Assembly: GCF_001654455.1 (NCBI RefSeq)
Contig: NZ_CP015772.1
Coordinates: 3,658,001-3,722,000, forward strand
Direction: 5' to 3'
Source of the DNA: Niabella ginsenosidivorans
GTDB lineage: Bacteria > Bacteroidota > Bacteroidia > Chitinophagales > Chitinophagaceae
Length of the DNA: 64,000 nt
Shown: piece by piece, positions 1-8,537 of the stretch
How the letters are laid out: every line of letters begins with the position of its first letter
Position numbering within the stretch: position 1 is the first letter of the stretch
Position numbers and translations under genes: made by a program
The notes under the pieces: generated by a model
What the model was told of the DNA's origin: nothing
The model's database searches: none
The model's input: the letters and a program-made list of their open reading frames with translations, nothing else

Positions 1-40
1 TGGCAGTTTACTAACTAACGAGAGTTAGCATCCAAATCCC

Positions 41-48
41 TATTTTTG
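41..48 (+). promoter_or_regulatory. -7 promoter box of the E1 gene
   Basis: TATTTTTG is a perfect match to the Bacteroidota -7 consensus TAnnTTTG. It ends 5 nt before the ATG at 54, so transcription would begin at or next to that ATG. No clear -33 TTTG is visible in the short sequence upstream. A 6-bp inverted repeat (CTAACT at 11-16, AGTTAG at 23-28) lies just before it. Confidence 0.55.
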
Positions 49-53
49 CCGAT

Positions 54-2441
54 ATGGAGAATCGTACTTCCAGCCCTGCTGCACATTCAGACATGTTATC
101 TTTTGAGAATTTTAAAGATGGCGTGCTGCACGATTATTACCTGGCTTGTTTAAGCCGGGAAACCAGTCTTTTAGGACGGCGGGAAGTGCTGACAGGAAAA
201 GCCAAATTCGGGATTTTTGGCGATGGAAAAGAAGTGGCACAACTGGCAATGGCCAAATTTTTCCGGCCAGGTGACTGGCGGAGCGGATATTATCGTGACC
301 AGACCTTAATGTTTGCAATCGGAGTAGCCACCCCGCAGCAATATTTTGCCCAGTTGTATGCAGATCCTGATCCGGAAAATGAGCCCTTTAGCGTGGGCCG
401 CCAGATGAACAGTCATTACACCTCAAGAAACGTAGATGAAGAAGGAAACTGGCTTCCCCTGGCCCGGATAAAAAATACGGCCACTGATATGGCTCCCACA
501 GCGTCCCAGATGCCCCGCTCTTTCGGACTGGCCTATGCTTCCAAAAGTTTTCGTTTAATTCCGGAACTGCACCCGTTCAAAGATCTGTCCGATAACGGCA
601 ATGAGGTTTGCTTCTGCACCATTGGCGATGCCTCCACCAGCGAAGGGCATTTCTGGGAAATTATAAACGCAGCCGGTGTGGCACAGGTGCCCCTGGTCAT
701 CTTTGTATGGGACGATGGATATGGCATTTCTGTTCCCAAAGAACTGCAAACCACCAAAGGCTCTATTTCTTTAGCTTTAAAAGGTTTTGAAAAAGAAGAA
801 GGCACTAACGGCTTCTATATTGCCAAAGTAAAGGGCTGGGATTATATGGGTATGATCGAAGCCTTTGAGGAAGGCATCAGCCTTGCCCGTGAAACCCACA
901 CCCCGGTTATTTTTCATGTAGATGAGCTGACGCAGCCCCAGGGGCACAGCACTTCCGGCAGCCATGAGCGCTATAAATCAACAGACCGGCTGGAGTGGGA
1001 ACGGGAGCGGGACTGCATCAGAAAGTTTAAAGAATGGATATTAAAAAACGGACTTTCGGAAGAGCATGTGCTTGAAAAAATAGAAGCAGATGCCAGAAGA
1101 AATGTAAAAGAAAGCCGTGACCGTGCCTGGAAAGATTACCTGAAGCCTGTTAAAGAGCAGGTAGAGCGTACCCGCAACATACTGGAACAACTGGTACAGG
1201 AGCTTCCTGAAAAGGCACAGGAACTGAAGAAACTGCTGCCGGACCTGGTAACCAACCGGGAACCCTTAAGAAAAAATATTTTACAGACCCTGTACAAAGC
1301 CATCCTTATTGGGGGAGAAAAAGCAGGCATTGCCCAAAGCTATTATGACCAGCTATGTAAAGAGAATGCGGTTATTTATAATTCCCATCTCTTTGATGAA
1401 GGTCCCAAAAGCGCTTTAAAAGTAAAACCCGTTGCACCTGTTGTTACAGACAAATCGCCATTGATCAACGGTTATGAAATACTGAATCATTATTTTGACC
1501 AGTTATTTGCAAACAATCCCAAGGTGCTGGCCTTTGGTGAAGACCTGGGACTGATCGGCGACGTAAACCAGGGATTTGCCGGGTTGCAAAAAAAATACGG
1601 TCCCGAGCGGATCGCAGATACGGGCATCCATGAACTTAGTATTATAGGCAGGGGCATAGGCCTGGCTTTGCGCGGATTGAGGCCCATTGCAGAAATCCAG
1701 TACCTCGATTACCTGGTATACGGGCTGCAGCCTTTAACAGACGATGTGGCTTCTTTGCAATACCGTACCGGCGGGCAGCAGTTCTGCCCGATTATTGTAC
1801 GCAGCCGTGGCCATCGACTGGAAGGCATCTGGCACAGCGGATCTCCGATGGGAATGATCATTAATTCATTAAGAGGTATACATATTTGCGTGCCCAGGAA
1901 TATGGTGCAGGCGGCAGCCATGTATAATACCTTATTGCAGAGCAATGACCCAGGGCTGGTGATCGAAAGCCTGAACGGCTACCGGCTGAAAGAACGGCTG
2001 CCGGAAAATCTGGGTGAGATGACCGTTGCTTTTGGTGTTCCGGAAGTTTTACAGGAGGGAACAGACATCACTATTGTAAGTTATGGCTCTACCCTGCGCA
2101 TCATACAGGAATCCATAAAAATGGTGGCATCACTGGGCATCAGTTGTGAGCTGATAGATGTACAGACTTTACTGCCATTCGATATTCATCACCGCATACT
2201 GGAATCGCTCAAAAAAACCAACCGTATTGTGTTTATAGATGAGGATGTACCCGGCGGAGCTGCTGCATTTATGTTTAACAAGGTAATGGAAGAACAAGGT
2301 GGTTATCGCTACCTGGATGTTGCCCCCAGAACCATTACCGCTAAAGAGCACCGGCCGGGCTATGGCAGTGACGGTGATTATTTCAGTAAACCCAATGCAG
2401 AAGAGATTGCTGCGGTATTAATTGAAATGATGAAGGAATAA
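54..2441 (+). CDS. 2-oxoacid dehydrogenase E1, fused alpha and beta subunits
   Basis: Thiamine-diphosphate-dependent E1 that decarboxylates a 2-oxoacid (branched-chain 2-oxoacids or pyruvate) and passes the acyl group to a lipoyl E2. The N-terminal half (about 15-400) is the E1-alpha domain, with the ThDP/Mg signature GDASTSEGHFWE near residue 190. The C-terminal half (about 470-795) is E1-beta, with FGEDLG and the transketolase C-terminal domain ending near ITAKEHRPGYGSDG. In many bacteria these are two proteins; here one 795-residue chain carries both. No E2 or E3 gene is adjacent, so the substrate is unresolved. The ATG at 54 sits 5 nt after a perfect -7 box; the ATG at 93 is an alternative start with a normal leader and loses only 13 poorly conserved residues. 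Confidence 0.93.
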   Translation: MENRTSSPAAHSDMLSFENFKDGVLHDYYLACLSRETSLLGRREVLTGKAKFGIFGDGKEVAQLAMAKFFRPGDWRSGYYRDQTLMFAIGVATPQQYFAQLYADPDPENEPFSVGRQMNSHYTSRNVDEEGNWLPLARIKNTATDMAPTASQMPRSFGLAYASKSFRLIPELHPFKDLSDNGNEVCFCTIGDASTSEGHFWEIINAAGVAQVPLVIFVWDDGYGISVPKELQTTKGSISLALKGFEKEEGTNGFYIAKVKGWDYMGMIEAFEEGISLARETHTPVIFHVDELTQPQGHSTSGSHERYKSTDRLEWERERDCIRKFKEWILKNGLSEEHVLEKIEADARRNVKESRDRAWKDYLKPVKEQVERTRNILEQLVQELPEKAQELKKLLPDLVTNREPLRKNILQTLYKAILIGGEKAGIAQSYYDQLCKENAVIYNSHLFDEGPKSALKVKPVAPVVTDKSPLINGYEILNHYFDQLFANNPKVLAFGEDLGLIGDVNQGFAGLQKKYGPERIADTGIHELSIIGRGIGLALRGLRPIAEIQYLDYLVYGLQPLTDDVASLQYRTGGQQFCPIIVRSRGHRLEGIWHSGSPMGMIINSLRGIHICVPRNMVQAAAMYNTLLQSNDPGLVIESLNGYRLKERLPENLGEMTVAFGVPEVLQEGTDITIVSYGSTLRIIQESIKMVASLGISCELIDVQTLLPFDIHHRILESLKKTNRIVFIDEDVPGGAAAFMFNKVMEEQGGYRYLDVAPRTITAKEHRPGYGSDGDYFSKPNAEEIAAVLIEMMKE

Positions 2442-2458
2442 GGAGACCGGAGATTCCA

Positions 2459-2513
2459 AGTGATCAGTGATCAGTTCCGGTAGCTGCGGGGATCAATATT
2501 GAGATGAACGATC
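2459..2513 (+). repeat. dispersed ATCAGT/TTCCGATAG intergenic repeat, copy 1
   Basis: Shortly after the E1 stop codon lies GATCAGTGATCAGTTCCG, followed by TAGCTGCGGGGATCA. The same arrangement recurs after folD at 37838. The central part is a degenerate palindrome of the form CCGATAGnTATCGG. It does not look coding. Confidence 0.6.
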
Positions 2514-2575
2514 GGCCCTAAACTGTCATTAGTCAATCCCCGAACCGGCAACCAGCCACACTAAACAGATTCAAC

Positions 2576-2914
2576 ATGGAACAACTGAAAAGATATTGTC
2601 TGGCACTGGATCTGAAAAATGATCCGGCTTTAATAGCCGAATACGAAGCGCATCACAAAGCGGTCTGGCCCGAAATAAAAAAAAGCATCCTTGATGCAGG
2701 TATCCGGCATATGGAAATTTTCCGCGTGGAGAACCGCCTGTTTATGATCATGGAAACAGAGGCTGGTTTTTCTTTTGAAAAAAAAGCAGCTGAAGATGCA
2801 CAAAATCCAAAAGTTCAGGAATGGGAAACCTTAATGTGGAAGTACCAGCAACCGCTGCCCACTGCCCGGCCCGGTGAAAAATGGATGCTGATGCAATCCA
2901 TTTTCCGGCTGTAA
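2576..2914 (+). CDS. L-rhamnose mutarotase family protein (RhaM/DUF718)
   Basis: A 112-residue protein with the compact dimeric alpha/beta-barrel fold typical of L-rhamnose mutarotases, which interconvert the alpha and beta anomers of the sugar. Family features visible are the N-terminal strand (RYCLALDLKND), the HHKAVWPEI segment holding the conserved His and Trp-Pro, the central strand RHMEIFRVENRLFMIME, and the C-terminal region with MWKYQQPLP and W-x-x-M. Length is normal for the family (about 100-115). No rhamnose catabolic gene (rhaA, rhaB, rhaD) is nearby, so it may act on rhamnose or another 6-deoxy sugar. The start is the only plausible ATG. Confidence 0.82.
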   Translation: MEQLKRYCLALDLKNDPALIAEYEAHHKAVWPEIKKSILDAGIRHMEIFRVENRLFMIMETEAGFSFEKKAAEDAQNPKVQEWETLMWKYQQPLPTARPGEKWMLMQSIFRL

Positions 2915-3052
2915 CAGCAATTCTGACCAATTCGCCAGTTAGTCCGTTTGTATTTTTTTAACAACAGACAATAAACCAAATACGGCAAACCGGCGTCTAT
3001 TCATCAACTTTGGCATTTCAATTGCATAAAGTATAAAAAGAAAAATATAATT

Positions 3053-3547
3053 ATGAAAAGAATTTTACAATTCGCTGTTCTCCTTTTAATTGTTTCTGTA
3101 ACAGGTGTGGCTTGTTCCAACAGCAATAAAAGCACTACTACTGTGCCCCGTGCAGATTTTAAAGGAAACTGGGTGGTAACCAACACAAGTGTTGAAGGCA
3201 CTGATACAAAAGACCTGAAAGTTCAGGCCTTTGATGATGTAGACCTGGCCTGCTTTACAGGCAGTGAATGGGTGTTGCCTAATAATGGGTATGGCACTTA
3301 TACGATCAATAGCCAGGACTGTTCAGGCGGACCGCGCCAGATCTTATGGTCTACAAGAAATAACAATGGCGTCACCCATTTTAATTTTAAAAGAGTGGAT
3401 GGTTTGAAGAAGAACCAGTCAAAAAATGTTGAACAGGGCTATTCACTGGAAGTTATTTCTGCAGATAATAATCATTTTGTAGCGCAATCGCCAATATCCT
3501 TTGAAGGAAAAACGATTTACATCGTTTATAATTTTGAAAGAAAATAA
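3053..3547 (+). CDS. lipocalin-like lipoprotein
   Basis: A 164-residue predicted lipoprotein. It has a hydrophobic signal followed by a lipobox-like GVAC with the lipidated Cys at residue 21, then a Ser/Asn/Thr-rich linker. The mature part starts with FKGNWVVTN, the G-x-W motif typical of lipocalin-like domains common in Bacteroidota, and continues as predicted beta strands to the C-terminus. Probable location is the periplasmic face of the outer membrane or the cell surface. The ligand cannot be told from sequence. It appears monocistronic, with a strong terminator 24 bp downstream. Confidence 0.75.
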   Translation: MKRILQFAVLLLIVSVTGVACSNSNKSTTTVPRADFKGNWVVTNTSVEGTDTKDLKVQAFDDVDLACFTGSEWVLPNNGYGTYTINSQDCSGGPRQILWSTRNNNGVTHFNFKRVDGLKKNQSKNVEQGYSLEVISADNNHFVAQSPISFEGKTIYIVYNFERK

Positions 3548-3570
3548 CCATTGACCTATATAATAGCAGG

Positions 3571-3603
3571 AAACCGTTTCACCTTTGTTTGAAACGGTTT
3601 TTT
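3571..3603 (+). terminator. Rho-independent terminator after the lipocalin-like gene
   Basis: A perfect 10-bp stem (AAACCGTTTC / GAAACGGTTT) with a 10-nt loop runs into a T-run. It lies 24 bp after the stop codon at 3547. Confidence 0.85.
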
Positions 3604-3708
3604 AACCGGATAACTTTTATCTTTACAAGGTCATTCTAAACATTGTATTTGTGCACGATCACAAAATATTCTTAACCTTGCTATCTTCTGACTGGCATTT
3701 AAATAATT

Positions 3709-4275
3709 ATGTCAAAAAAAAATAAACAAGCCGAATGGGTGCCCTGGAATCTTAGAAGAACCAATCCGGATATCTTTTATTTTAAGGAAGAGGAGCATAT
3801 ACCCAACAGTCGTCTGCCGGTTTTAATTTACAGGGGCGTTTTTCATATGGACGATGATTGCTGTGAAAAATGGCTGATCGAAAAATTTATTACCAACAAA
3901 TGGATCTATAACCAGGACCATACGGTTTTTGAATACGATCACTATTATACCAATACCCACCTGGTATTAGGCGTTTGCCTGGGCGAAGGGCAGCTGCAAA
4001 TAGGCGGTAAGCTGGGCATTACAGCACACGTTGAAAAAGGAGATGTTATTGTAATACCCGCGGGCGTGGCATTACGGCTTGCTTCCACCGGCAATGACTT
4101 TAAGCTGGTTGCAGCCTATTCTTTTGAAGGAGTACCCGAGTTAAGAAAAGGTAGCGCAGGTGACCGGCCGGCAGCAGATACCACAATAGCCAGCACACAA
4201 TTGCCCCTTCTTGATCCGATCCTAGGGCCCGAGGAAGGCCTGTTACACATATGGAATGGAGTGCCTTATAAATAA
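3709..4275 (+). CDS. cupin-domain protein
   Basis: A cytosolic 188-residue protein without signal peptide. Residues about 70-135 read as a small cupin: a strand with HYYTNTHLVLGVCLGEGQLQIGG, then GDVIVIPAGVALR, matching the second cupin motif (G-D-x-x-x-x-P-x-G). The first His-rich metal motif is weak, so metal binding is uncertain. Similar proteins are annotated as cupin or YjlB-like. The gene is convergent with pyrF and their 3' ends overlap by 10 bp (4266-4275). Function is unknown; sugar isomerase, dioxygenase-like or storage roles are all possible for cupins. Confidence 0.7.
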   Translation: MSKKNKQAEWVPWNLRRTNPDIFYFKEEEHIPNSRLPVLIYRGVFHMDDDCCEKWLIEKFITNKWIYNQDHTVFEYDHYYTNTHLVLGVCLGEGQLQIGGKLGITAHVEKGDVIVIPAGVALRLASTGNDFKLVAAYSFEGVPELRKGSAGDRPAADTTIASTQLPLLDPILGPEEGLLHIWNGVPYK

Positions 4276-5066
4276 ACAGCCATTTCTTTCTGGTATTCTC
4301 CGGCAACCCCTCCTGCTGCCGCTTCAAAATCTTCACCATCTGATGCATAAATGATTGCACGGCTTGCATTAACCAGTAGTCCGCAATCTGCGTTCATAGC
4401 CTTTTCAGAAACTTCTTTTAAACTGCCCCCCTGCGCACCCACGCCGGGTACCAGTAAAAAATGATCGGGGATCAGCTCACGGATGTGTGTAAATTCATCT
4501 GCCTGCGTTGCTCCCACCACAAACATCAGGTTATGATGGGTTCCCCAGGCTGAAACCTTTTGTATAACTTTTTCATACAGCAGTTCATTCCCGCACTTTT
4601 GCAGCTCAAAATCCTGTGCGCCTTTGTTGGATGTAAGGCCTAATACAATGGTCCATTTATCTTTGTATTCCAGGAAAGGTTTTATGCTGTCTTCTCCCAT
4701 ATAAGGCGCTACTGTAATAGCGTCAAAGGGCAGGTTTTCAAAGAAGGCCCTGGCATACTGACGGCTCGTATTGCCAATATCACCCCGTTTTGCATCAGCA
4801 ATCTTAAAATGCTCATTGCCGATATAGTGAACCGTTTTTTCCATTGCCTCCCATCCTTTTACCCCCAGTGCTTCGTAAAAAGCCGTATTGATCTTATACG
4901 ATACACAAACAGCTCTTGTAGCGTCAATAATCGCTTTATTAAAGTCAAAGATCGCAGCAGCGTTTCCCCTTAAATGATGTGGCATTTTATAAAGGTCTGT
5001 ATCCAGTCCAACGCACAGGTAAGACTGCCGCTCTCTGATCAATGCAACTAATTTTTCCCTTTCCAT
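4266..5066 (-). CDS. pyrF: orotidine 5'-phosphate decarboxylase (type 2)
   Basis: Catalyses the last step of de novo UMP synthesis, decarboxylating OMP to UMP in the cytosol. The active-site Lys/Asp signature DAKRGDIGNTSRQYA (about residues 91-105) is the type-2 family form. Also visible are the N-terminal CVGLDTDLYKMP, the VAPYMGEDS loop and the phosphate-binding end LVPGVGAQGG followed by NASRAIIY. Length of 266 is typical for the long type-2 enzymes. It starts 19 bp after the manA stop codon, so the two are probably co-transcribed, although they are not metabolically linked. Confidence 0.95.
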   Translation of the reverse strand: MEREKLVALIRERQSYLCVGLDTDLYKMPHHLRGNAAAIFDFNKAIIDATRAVCVSYKINTAFYEALGVKGWEAMEKTVHYIGNEHFKIADAKRGDIGNTSRQYARAFFENLPFDAITVAPYMGEDSIKPFLEYKDKWTIVLGLTSNKGAQDFELQKCGNELLYEKVIQKVSAWGTHHNLMFVVGATQADEFTHIRELIPDHFLLVPGVGAQGGSLKEVSEKAMNADCGLLVNASRAIIYASDGEDFEAAAGGVAGEYQKEMAVYL

Positions 5067-5085
5067 CTTTATTTTTTTAACGTCC

Positions 5086-6297
5086 TTATTTTACAGGAAC
5101 CGTAGCATGGAACAGCAGGGCTGCTGTTTCCGCAACCACTTTTACCGTGGCCCCGGCAAATGCCGCCGCAGCAATATTTCCTCTTTCCAGCTCAATACGG
5201 GTACCGGCCTCGCTTAAGGCCACCTTTCCGTTTGTGAGCAACAATAATTCTGCAGTGGCAGGATGAATCGTAATTTCCTCCCCTGCTTTCAGCTCATAAG
5301 AATTCAACCGGAAATCATTTACAGGAGCCGGGTATTCCTTTTCTTTTTCCCCTTTGGAGGCTTTTATAATCTTCGGATAAGTGGCTTCACACTTTGTGTG
5401 CTTTAACAGCTCAACCGTATCAATATGCTTCGATGTTAAGCCTCCCCGCAGCACATTGTCGGAACTGGCCATTATTTCCACGTTATACCCTTCCAGATAA
5501 GCATGCGGTACACCGGCATCCTGGAAAATGGCTTCTCCTTTTTTCAGATGCAGCACATTAAAAAAGTAAATGGAAAAAATCCCCCTGTCTATAGAGCCCG
5601 GCTGTACAAAGGTTTGCGCCGCCCGTGCAGCCCAGAAATCTTCTGATTTTTTTTCCAGTTGATTTTGCTGGTACAGGGGAATGATACGGTTAATGAGAGG
5701 CTGCAACAACTCGTTGACTTCCTCCTGCGGCAGCTCCATGGCCATTTTGTACAGACCTTTGTATCCCTTCTTTTCAAACACGGGAATAAAAACATGCAGC
5801 GCTTCCACGGCCTGCAGTGTTGCCAGCAGTTCCTTTTCCGGCTTAAAACCATGCAGCAGGTAAAACTCACTGAGCGCTACCATTAATTCGGGCTTGTGGT
5901 TCTTGTCTTTATAATTCCTGTCCGGCGCATCTAATGCAATCCCCTTTTTATTTTCAAGTTCAAAGTCTATTGCCGCCTGCTCTTTTGAAGGGTGCACCTG
6001 TATGGATAGCATATCCCTCACATCCAAAACCTTCAGCAGATAAGGCATCCCGTTAAATAATTGCTTAACAGCGCTACCCAGCAGTTCCTCCGGATGTTCC
6101 TGAATATAATCGCGCAGCAACACCTCTCTCCCATCGTTCAGCCTGATGGTACATCCGGCTCCCGGGTGCACTCCCATCCAATACTCCGCAAAGGGCTTCA
6201 TCTGCGGGTTTTCTATTTGCAGTAAGGCTGGGATAAATGAAACACCCCCCCAGTCATAATGTTTTACTTCTCCTTTTAACAGCGCCAGCTTTTGCAT
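5086..6297 (-). CDS. manA: mannose-6-phosphate isomerase, class I
   Basis: Zinc-dependent interconversion of mannose 6-phosphate and fructose 6-phosphate. The family start (LKGEVKHYDWGG), the zinc-site segment LLKVLDVRDMLSIQVHPSKEQA (Gln and His ligands) and the later GVPHAYLEGYNVEIMASSDNVLRGGLTSKH block with its His ligand and catalytic Arg are all present. The C-terminal 80 residues form the second cupin-like domain. Length of 403 is normal. It is the first gene of a manA-pyrF unit and is divergent from yraN, with 40 bp between the two starts. Confidence 0.95.
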   Translation of the reverse strand: MQKLALLKGEVKHYDWGGVSFIPALLQIENPQMKPFAEYWMGVHPGAGCTIRLNDGREVLLRDYIQEHPEELLGSAVKQLFNGMPYLLKVLDVRDMLSIQVHPSKEQAAIDFELENKKGIALDAPDRNYKDKNHKPELMVALSEFYLLHGFKPEKELLATLQAVEALHVFIPVFEKKGYKGLYKMAMELPQEEVNELLQPLINRIIPLYQQNQLEKKSEDFWAARAAQTFVQPGSIDRGIFSIYFFNVLHLKKGEAIFQDAGVPHAYLEGYNVEIMASSDNVLRGGLTSKHIDTVELLKHTKCEATYPKIIKASKGEKEKEYPAPVNDFRLNSYELKAGEEITIHPATAELLLLTNGKVALSEAGTRIELERGNIAAAAFAGATVKVVAETAALLFHATVPVK

Positions 6298-6324
6298 ATA
6301 AAAAAATTCAGATTAACTTGGTGG

Positions 6325-6332
6325 TAAAGATA
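6325..6332 (-). promoter_or_regulatory. probable -7 box of manA
   Basis: On the minus strand this reads TATCTTTA, matching 7 of 8 positions of TAnnTTTG, 27 bp upstream of the manA ATG in the short divergent gap with yraN. Confidence 0.35.
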
Positions 6333-6337
6333 ACTGA

Positions 6338-6694
6338 ATGGCAACACATAATCAATTAGGAAAGGAAGGAGAAAATATTGCGGCTTCCTACCTGGCACAA
6401 CGCGGGTATACGATCCTGTTCAAAAACTGGCGTTATTCGCATTATGAGATCGACATTATTGCTACCCGTAAAAACAAGCTCCACTTTATAGAAGTAAAAA
6501 CCAGGAGCAGCAGCTATTACGGCTACCCGGAGGAAAGCGTTACCAAAAGAAAATTCAAATTCCTTCAGCAGGCAGCAGACGAGTTTTTATACCATAATCC
6601 CCAATACAAATGGATCCAGTATGACATCCTGTCCATCATTCATGTAAACAACAAATTACCGGAATTTTTTTTACTGGAAGATGTGTTCCTTTAA
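6338..6694 (+). CDS. YraN family endonuclease-like protein (UPF0102)
   Basis: A 118-residue member of the YraN/UPF0102 family, which has a restriction-endonuclease-like fold. The conserved core is complete: GKEGENIAASYLAQRGYTIL, then NWRYSHYEIDIIATRKNKLHFIEVKTRSS, which carries the E-x-D...E-V-K catalytic-type motif, and the FLQQAADEFL helix. Length is normal (115-125). The cellular role is not established; a part in DNA repair or uptake is often suggested. It is divergent from manA. Confidence 0.9.
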   Translation: MATHNQLGKEGENIAASYLAQRGYTILFKNWRYSHYEIDIIATRKNKLHFIEVKTRSSSYYGYPEESVTKRKFKFLQQAADEFLYHNPQYKWIQYDILSIIHVNNKLPEFFLLEDVFL

Positions 6695-6854
6695 ACAACG
6701 CAACACCAGCATTATACCCGTTTAAAGCAATCAAAAATGCTGCACGGTCGATTTTTACAGTATTATGAAGGCTATAACCACCAAAAGTTATTGCCGCTAC
6801 CTCTCAAATCTGTAAATTAGCACCTGAAATTTTCCTATTACAAAAAAAGAAATA

Positions 6855-7535
6855 ATGAAACTACAATCAATTTCGCTTGCAACTGTTCTTCTTGCTGCTG
6901 CGCTTGCTTCCTGTAAAAATGGCAACAATAAAACTGCTGAGGGCCAGGCTGGATCTTTTTGCAAAGATTCGGCCTGTATGACAGAACCGCTGCGCTTTGG
7001 TAGCCCAACCCCCGATAAACCCTTTGTAACGGTTTCCTTTAAAGACTGTAAAATAGATACTATACACTGGGAAAAAGGTAAAAAAGAAGGCGCTACAGAT
7101 ATCATATTCAAGGATTTTATTCCGAATGATGTGCGCCCGAGCAAATCCTATTTCAGCTGTGATGTGGTGGGTGATCAATATGCCTGGCTGAAATTTAATG
7201 ACTGTTCAACAGGAAGGGGATACCTGATCAAGCTTCCGTTTGACAAGAAGGTAGCAACCAGCAAATATACCAGCGCTATTAATAATTTTGATCCAAAATT
7301 CAAAGTAGCAGATGGTTTGGTTTCTTATTTTGACAATACTTTTATTTATGTAGAGGATATCAATACCGGAAAAGTGGCACAAACCTTATTAACAGATACG
7401 GGTATTAAAGGGGTTGACTATGATGATATTCACTCCTTTATTGATACAGTCAATATTACAAGAAGCACTATTTATGCAAAATTGCATTACGATGGAAAAG
7501 AGATCGTGCACAACGATCCTTTAACCTTTAAATGA
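6855..7535 (+). CDS. predicted lipoprotein of unknown function
   Basis: I do not recognise the family. Residues 1-20 are a type II signal peptide with lipobox ALASC (Cys 20), followed by a polar N/K/G-rich linker. The mature part, about 200 residues, is beta-rich with several Cys (CKDSACM near 36-41, CKID near 63, CDVV near 102, NDCSTG near 115) and repeated aromatic-rich strands. It ends just before the terminator preceding xerD. Probably envelope-located. Start chosen at the only ATG that gives the signal peptide. Confidence 0.7.
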   Translation: MKLQSISLATVLLAAALASCKNGNNKTAEGQAGSFCKDSACMTEPLRFGSPTPDKPFVTVSFKDCKIDTIHWEKGKKEGATDIIFKDFIPNDVRPSKSYFSCDVVGDQYAWLKFNDCSTGRGYLIKLPFDKKVATSKYTSAINNFDPKFKVADGLVSYFDNTFIYVEDINTGKVAQTLLTDTGIKGVDYDDIHSFIDTVNITRSTIYAKLHYDGKEIVHNDPLTFK

Positions 7536-7553
7536 TCCCTTAACCTTTTAGGG

Positions 7554-7586
7554 TCCTGCTTTGTTATAACAGAGCAGGATTTTTTT
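7554..7586 (+). terminator. terminator immediately upstream of xerD
   Basis: TCCTGCT, a 12-nt loop, AGCAGGA, then seven T. It serves the lipoprotein gene ending at 7535. The T-run ends 2 nt before the xerD ATG at 7589, so xerD has no room for a separate leader. Confidence 0.85.
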
Positions 7587-7588
7587 AT

Positions 7589-8497
7589 ATGTGGGAACCC
7601 TACAAAAAAAGCTTTCAGGCCTATCTGAAGTTGGAAAAATCGCTTTCTGACCATTCTACGGAAGCCTATCTGCATGATATTGATAAACTGACCGAATACC
7701 TGGAAAGCCAGTCGATCAGTAAAACGCCGGCTGCTGTAACACTGGACGATCTTCAGTCCTTTCTGGTATGGATTGCTGAGCTGGGCATGCAGCCTACCTC
7801 CCAGGCCAGGGTCATATCCGGCATCCGTGCTTTTTACAAGTTCTGCCTGCTGGAAAACATTGTGCAGCAGGATCCTGCCCTGTTACTGGAAGCACCCAGA
7901 ACCAAACGTGCGCTCCCTGATGTTTTAAGTTTTGAGGAAATCGAAAAGATCCTTTCCTGTATTGACCTGAGCAAACCGGAAGGCACCCGTAATAAAGCCA
8001 TTATTGAAACCCTGTACGGATGCGGGCTCCGGGTAAGCGAGCTGGTTAACCTGCGCCTTTCCCAATTGTACCTGGATGTTGGCTACATCCGTGTAATAGG
8101 AAAAGGCAATAAAGAGCGGCTGACCCCTATAGGAGATGCTGCATCAAAGTACATTAACATATACCTGCGGGAAATACGCAGCCATATAAAAGTAAAACCG
8201 GGTAATGAGGACATCGTTTTTTTAAATAAAAGGGGCACATTATTAAGCCGCGTAATGATTTTTCTGATCATTAGGGAACTTGCAGACCGGGCCCAGATCA
8301 AAAAAACGATTTCGCCCCACACCTTCCGGCATTCCTTTGCAACACACCTTATTGAAGGCGGCGCCAACCTGCGCGCAGTGCAGGAGATGCTGGGTCATGA
8401 AAGCATAACCACTACAGAGATCTATACGCACCTTGACAGGGAATTTCTGCGTAAAACGCTGGATCTGTACCATCCTTTATATAATACTTCCAGATGA
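7589..8497 (+). CDS. xerD: tyrosine recombinase XerD
   Basis: Site-specific recombinase that, with XerC, resolves chromosome dimers at dif near the division septum. The N-terminal SAM-like core-binding domain (about 5-95) is followed by the catalytic domain with all active-site residues in place: Arg148 (CGLRVSEL), Lys172 (IGKGNKER), His244-x-x-Arg247 (HTFRHSF), His270 (LGHESITT) and nucleophile Tyr279 (EIYTHL). Length of 302 is typical. The start MWEPYKKSF matches the usual family N-terminus, yet lies 2 nt after a terminator T-run. No dif-like site or second recombinase is adjacent. Confidence 0.95.
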   Translation: MWEPYKKSFQAYLKLEKSLSDHSTEAYLHDIDKLTEYLESQSISKTPAAVTLDDLQSFLVWIAELGMQPTSQARVISGIRAFYKFCLLENIVQQDPALLLEAPRTKRALPDVLSFEEIEKILSCIDLSKPEGTRNKAIIETLYGCGLRVSELVNLRLSQLYLDVGYIRVIGKGNKERLTPIGDAASKYINIYLREIRSHIKVKPGNEDIVFLNKRGTLLSRVMIFLIIRELADRAQIKKTISPHTFRHSFATHLIEGGANLRAVQEMLGHESITTTEIYTHLDREFLRKTLDLYHPLYNTSR

Positions 8498-8509
8498 GGA
8501 ATATTATCC

Positions 8510-8517
8510 TATTTTCG
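8510..8517 (+). promoter_or_regulatory. possible -7 box for the DUF2911 gene
   Basis: TATTTTCG, a one-base variant of TAnnTTTG, lies 20 bp before the ATG at 8538. Confidence 0.35.
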
Positions 8518-8537
8518 TAACCCAAACACAAACAGAT

